Source: an uncultured Eubacterium sp. (GTDB lineage: Bacteria; Bacillota; Clostridia; Lachnospirales; Lachnospiraceae). From it: a DNA stretch of 53,535 nucleotides. This document shows, one piece after another, positions 52,713 through 53,535 of this stretch (position 1 is the first letter of the stretch; each line of letters starts with the position of its first letter). Under the pieces are notes generated by a model. That model searched no databases and was not told the origin of the DNA. It worked only from the letters and a program-made list of their open reading frames with translations. The stretch is taken from assembly GCA_937915825.1 (NCBI GenBank), contig CALGGT010000070.1:1-53535 (forward strand), read 5' to 3'. The translations under genes and the position numbers were made by a program.

Positions 52713-53343
52713 AATAACCGTAGCTGTTTACGATCGCGTCAATCTTACGGCCTGCCTGACAGAAGGGACAATTATCCTGGGAATAGGATTGATAATCCTC
52801 AATATCCTTGGTACTGAAAATATGATGTACCGGATACCCCTGGATGGTATCGGCGAAACTGAAAATAGCCGAAATTCCCTGAACGATACCACCATAGTAC
52901 TGAATACAATCCAAACTTTTGGAAATGGTCTTACCGGTTGTAGCAGATGCCAACAGCAGAACAACGTTCTTACCGCGAACCATGGGTTGAATGTTGTCGC
53001 GGAACATCATTTGTCCATTGGAATTAAATTCCGGTTCGATCACATAGATACTTTGATGCATATTCATGGAAACAACGCCGGCTTCCGCTAAATCCTGTGC
53101 CAGGAAAGCGCCTACGGCATAGCACCCGTCCATACAGATGATGGTATCCACCGGTTTGTTGTATTGATAATCGCGGGCCATGGTCTTAGCTACTTCCGCA
53201 GCTTCCTTCTGACCAACCTTTAAACGGGTCATGTCCAGGTAATAGTTTACATGGGAATGGGATGTTACAAAATGTCCCGGCACCACTTTCAGAACCAAAT
53301 TCTTATTCACGGCAGACGGTATTTTTACAGCATATTCTAACAT
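52699..53343 (-). CDS. Phosphoribosyltransferase-like protein with altered PRPP loop and CxxC tail
   Basis: A 214-residue protein resembling orotate phosphoribosyltransferases in fold order: an N-terminal hood (FVTSHSHVNYYLDMTRL), DTIICMDGCYAVGAFLAQDL, and NVVLLLASATTGKTISKSLDCIQYYGG, which lines up with the PRPP loop (normally VVDDVxTTG). The two acidic residues are Ala-Ser here, so ordinary phosphoribosyl transfer is doubtful. The C-terminus has DNCPFCQAGRKIDAIVNSYGYS, a CxxC pair that may bind metal. I recall such proteins as conserved in Lachnospiraceae under generic PRTase names; function unknown. Start is behind AGGAGG on the minus strand; it stands alone beside tRNA-Leu. Confidence 0.75.
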   Translation of the reverse strand: MLEYAVKIPSAVNKNLVLKVVPGHFVTSHSHVNYYLDMTRLKVGQKEAAEVAKTMARDYQYNKPVDTIICMDGCYAVGAFLAQDLAEAGVVSMNMHQSIYVIEPEFNSNGQMMFRDNIQPMVRGKNVVLLLASATTGKTISKSLDCIQYYGGIVQGISAIFSFADTIQGYPVHHIFSTKDIEDYQSYSQDNCPFCQAGRKIDAIVNSYGYSQIN

Positions 53344-53436
53344 AATAGCCTCCTATCTGGATTATAAACTTTATTTGTGATAGTATCTCACGTACTTATT
53401 ATACTACAAAAGGATAGAAAATTCCATAGAAAAATC

Positions 53437-53465
53437 TTGACTTTTCCAAATAATTGTGATAAATT
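53437..53465 (+). promoter_or_regulatory. Promoter of tRNA-Leu
   Basis: TTGACT (53437-53442), 17-bp spacer, TAAATT (53460-53465), 10 bp before the tRNA 5' end. Confidence 0.65.
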
Positions 53466-53475
53466 AGACTAGCAT

Positions 53476-53535
53476 GCAGGAATGGCGGAATTGGCAGACG
53501 CGCACGGTTCAGGTCCGTGTGGTAGCAATACCATG
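53476..53535 (+). tRNA. tRNA-Leu (anticodon CAG), truncated by the window end
   Basis: 5' acceptor strand GCAGGAA, D-arm GGCGGAATTGGCAGACGC, anticodon arm CACGG-TTCAGGT-CCGTG with CAG at positions 34-36, then the start of the long variable arm typical of tRNA-Leu. The T-arm and 3' end lie beyond the window. Confidence 0.92.

Overview
The window looks like a chromosomal segment of a low-to-mid GC Gram-positive Clostridia member, most likely a Lachnospiraceae relative (inference from gene content, not a search). Pointers are: an msmK / PucR-type regulator / ftsE / ftsX / M23 hydrolase / S41 protease / uvrB / uvrA string; a type-2-looking IleRS; an FprA-type flavodiiron protein; a TagGH/TagD teichoic acid export block; and A/G-rich Shine-Dalgarno sites before almost every gene. 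No phage, IS element, integrase or CRISPR array was seen. The sequence carries two signs of draft-assembly error: a dnaX fragment with foreign codon use that runs into metY without its own stop, and a 22-nt insertion containing the 3' end of an Illumina adapter inside a regulator gene.

Layout. 1-835: 3' part of dnaX, probably misjoined. 877-5654: metY, a secreted L,D-transpeptidase and an ArsB/NhaD-type permease, closed by a strong terminator. 5655-6111: non-coding, with a terminator, tRNA-Pro(CGG) on the minus strand, a long RNA-like hairpin and a promoter. 6112-8331: two CobW-family GTPases, one with a 110-residue His/Asp/Glu tail insert, one fused to a DUF1980/TIGR03943-like C-terminus. 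8402-9613: NADP isocitrate dehydrogenase. 9615-16841: a seven-gene exosortase G (XrtG) locus: two degenerate PTPS-like proteins, a Firmicu-CTERM-type substrate, the XrtG exosortase, its glycosyltransferase, a membrane protein with a degenerate GGDEF fold, and a PTPS-related giant membrane protein. 16990-22741: ileS and glgP. 22819-24330 (minus): a lone biotin-dependent carboxyltransferase. 24526-33399: a surface glycopolymer block (TagG, TagH, TagD, a TagB/F-like transferase, an LCP ligase, an O-antigen-ligase-like protein, a YfhO protein). 33359-34087 (minus): an SDR reductase. 34252-47780: a LytR_C protein, msmK, the broken PucR-type regulator, ftsEX with their likely M23 partner, ctpA, uvrBA and a YfbR-like HD nucleotidase. 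47920-50142: an unusual three-part protein (SGNH esterase, long charged helix, maltose-acetyltransferase-like domain). 50322-53343: tyrA (minus), fprA, and a PRTase-like protein (minus). The window ends inside tRNA-Leu(CAG).

How the parts fit: much of the window serves the cell surface. The XrtG locus should process and perhaps glycosylate a surface protein; the Tag/LCP/YfhO block builds, exports and attaches a glycerol-phosphate-type polymer; FtsEX, the M23 protein, CtpA and the L,D-transpeptidase act on peptidoglycan.

The strongest candidates for new biology are (1) the SGNH / charged helix / acetyltransferase-like fusion, whose acetyltransferase domain has Tyr where the catalytic His belongs; (2) the XrtG locus with a degenerate GGDEF member and a divergent pair of PTPS-like proteins; (3) short tandem repeats that straddle or abut stop codons at six or more genes, including a perfectly phased 5 x 14-bp array behind tyrA; and (4) a hairpin at 5925-6013 whose outer arm mismatches are all G-U pairs in the plus-strand RNA.
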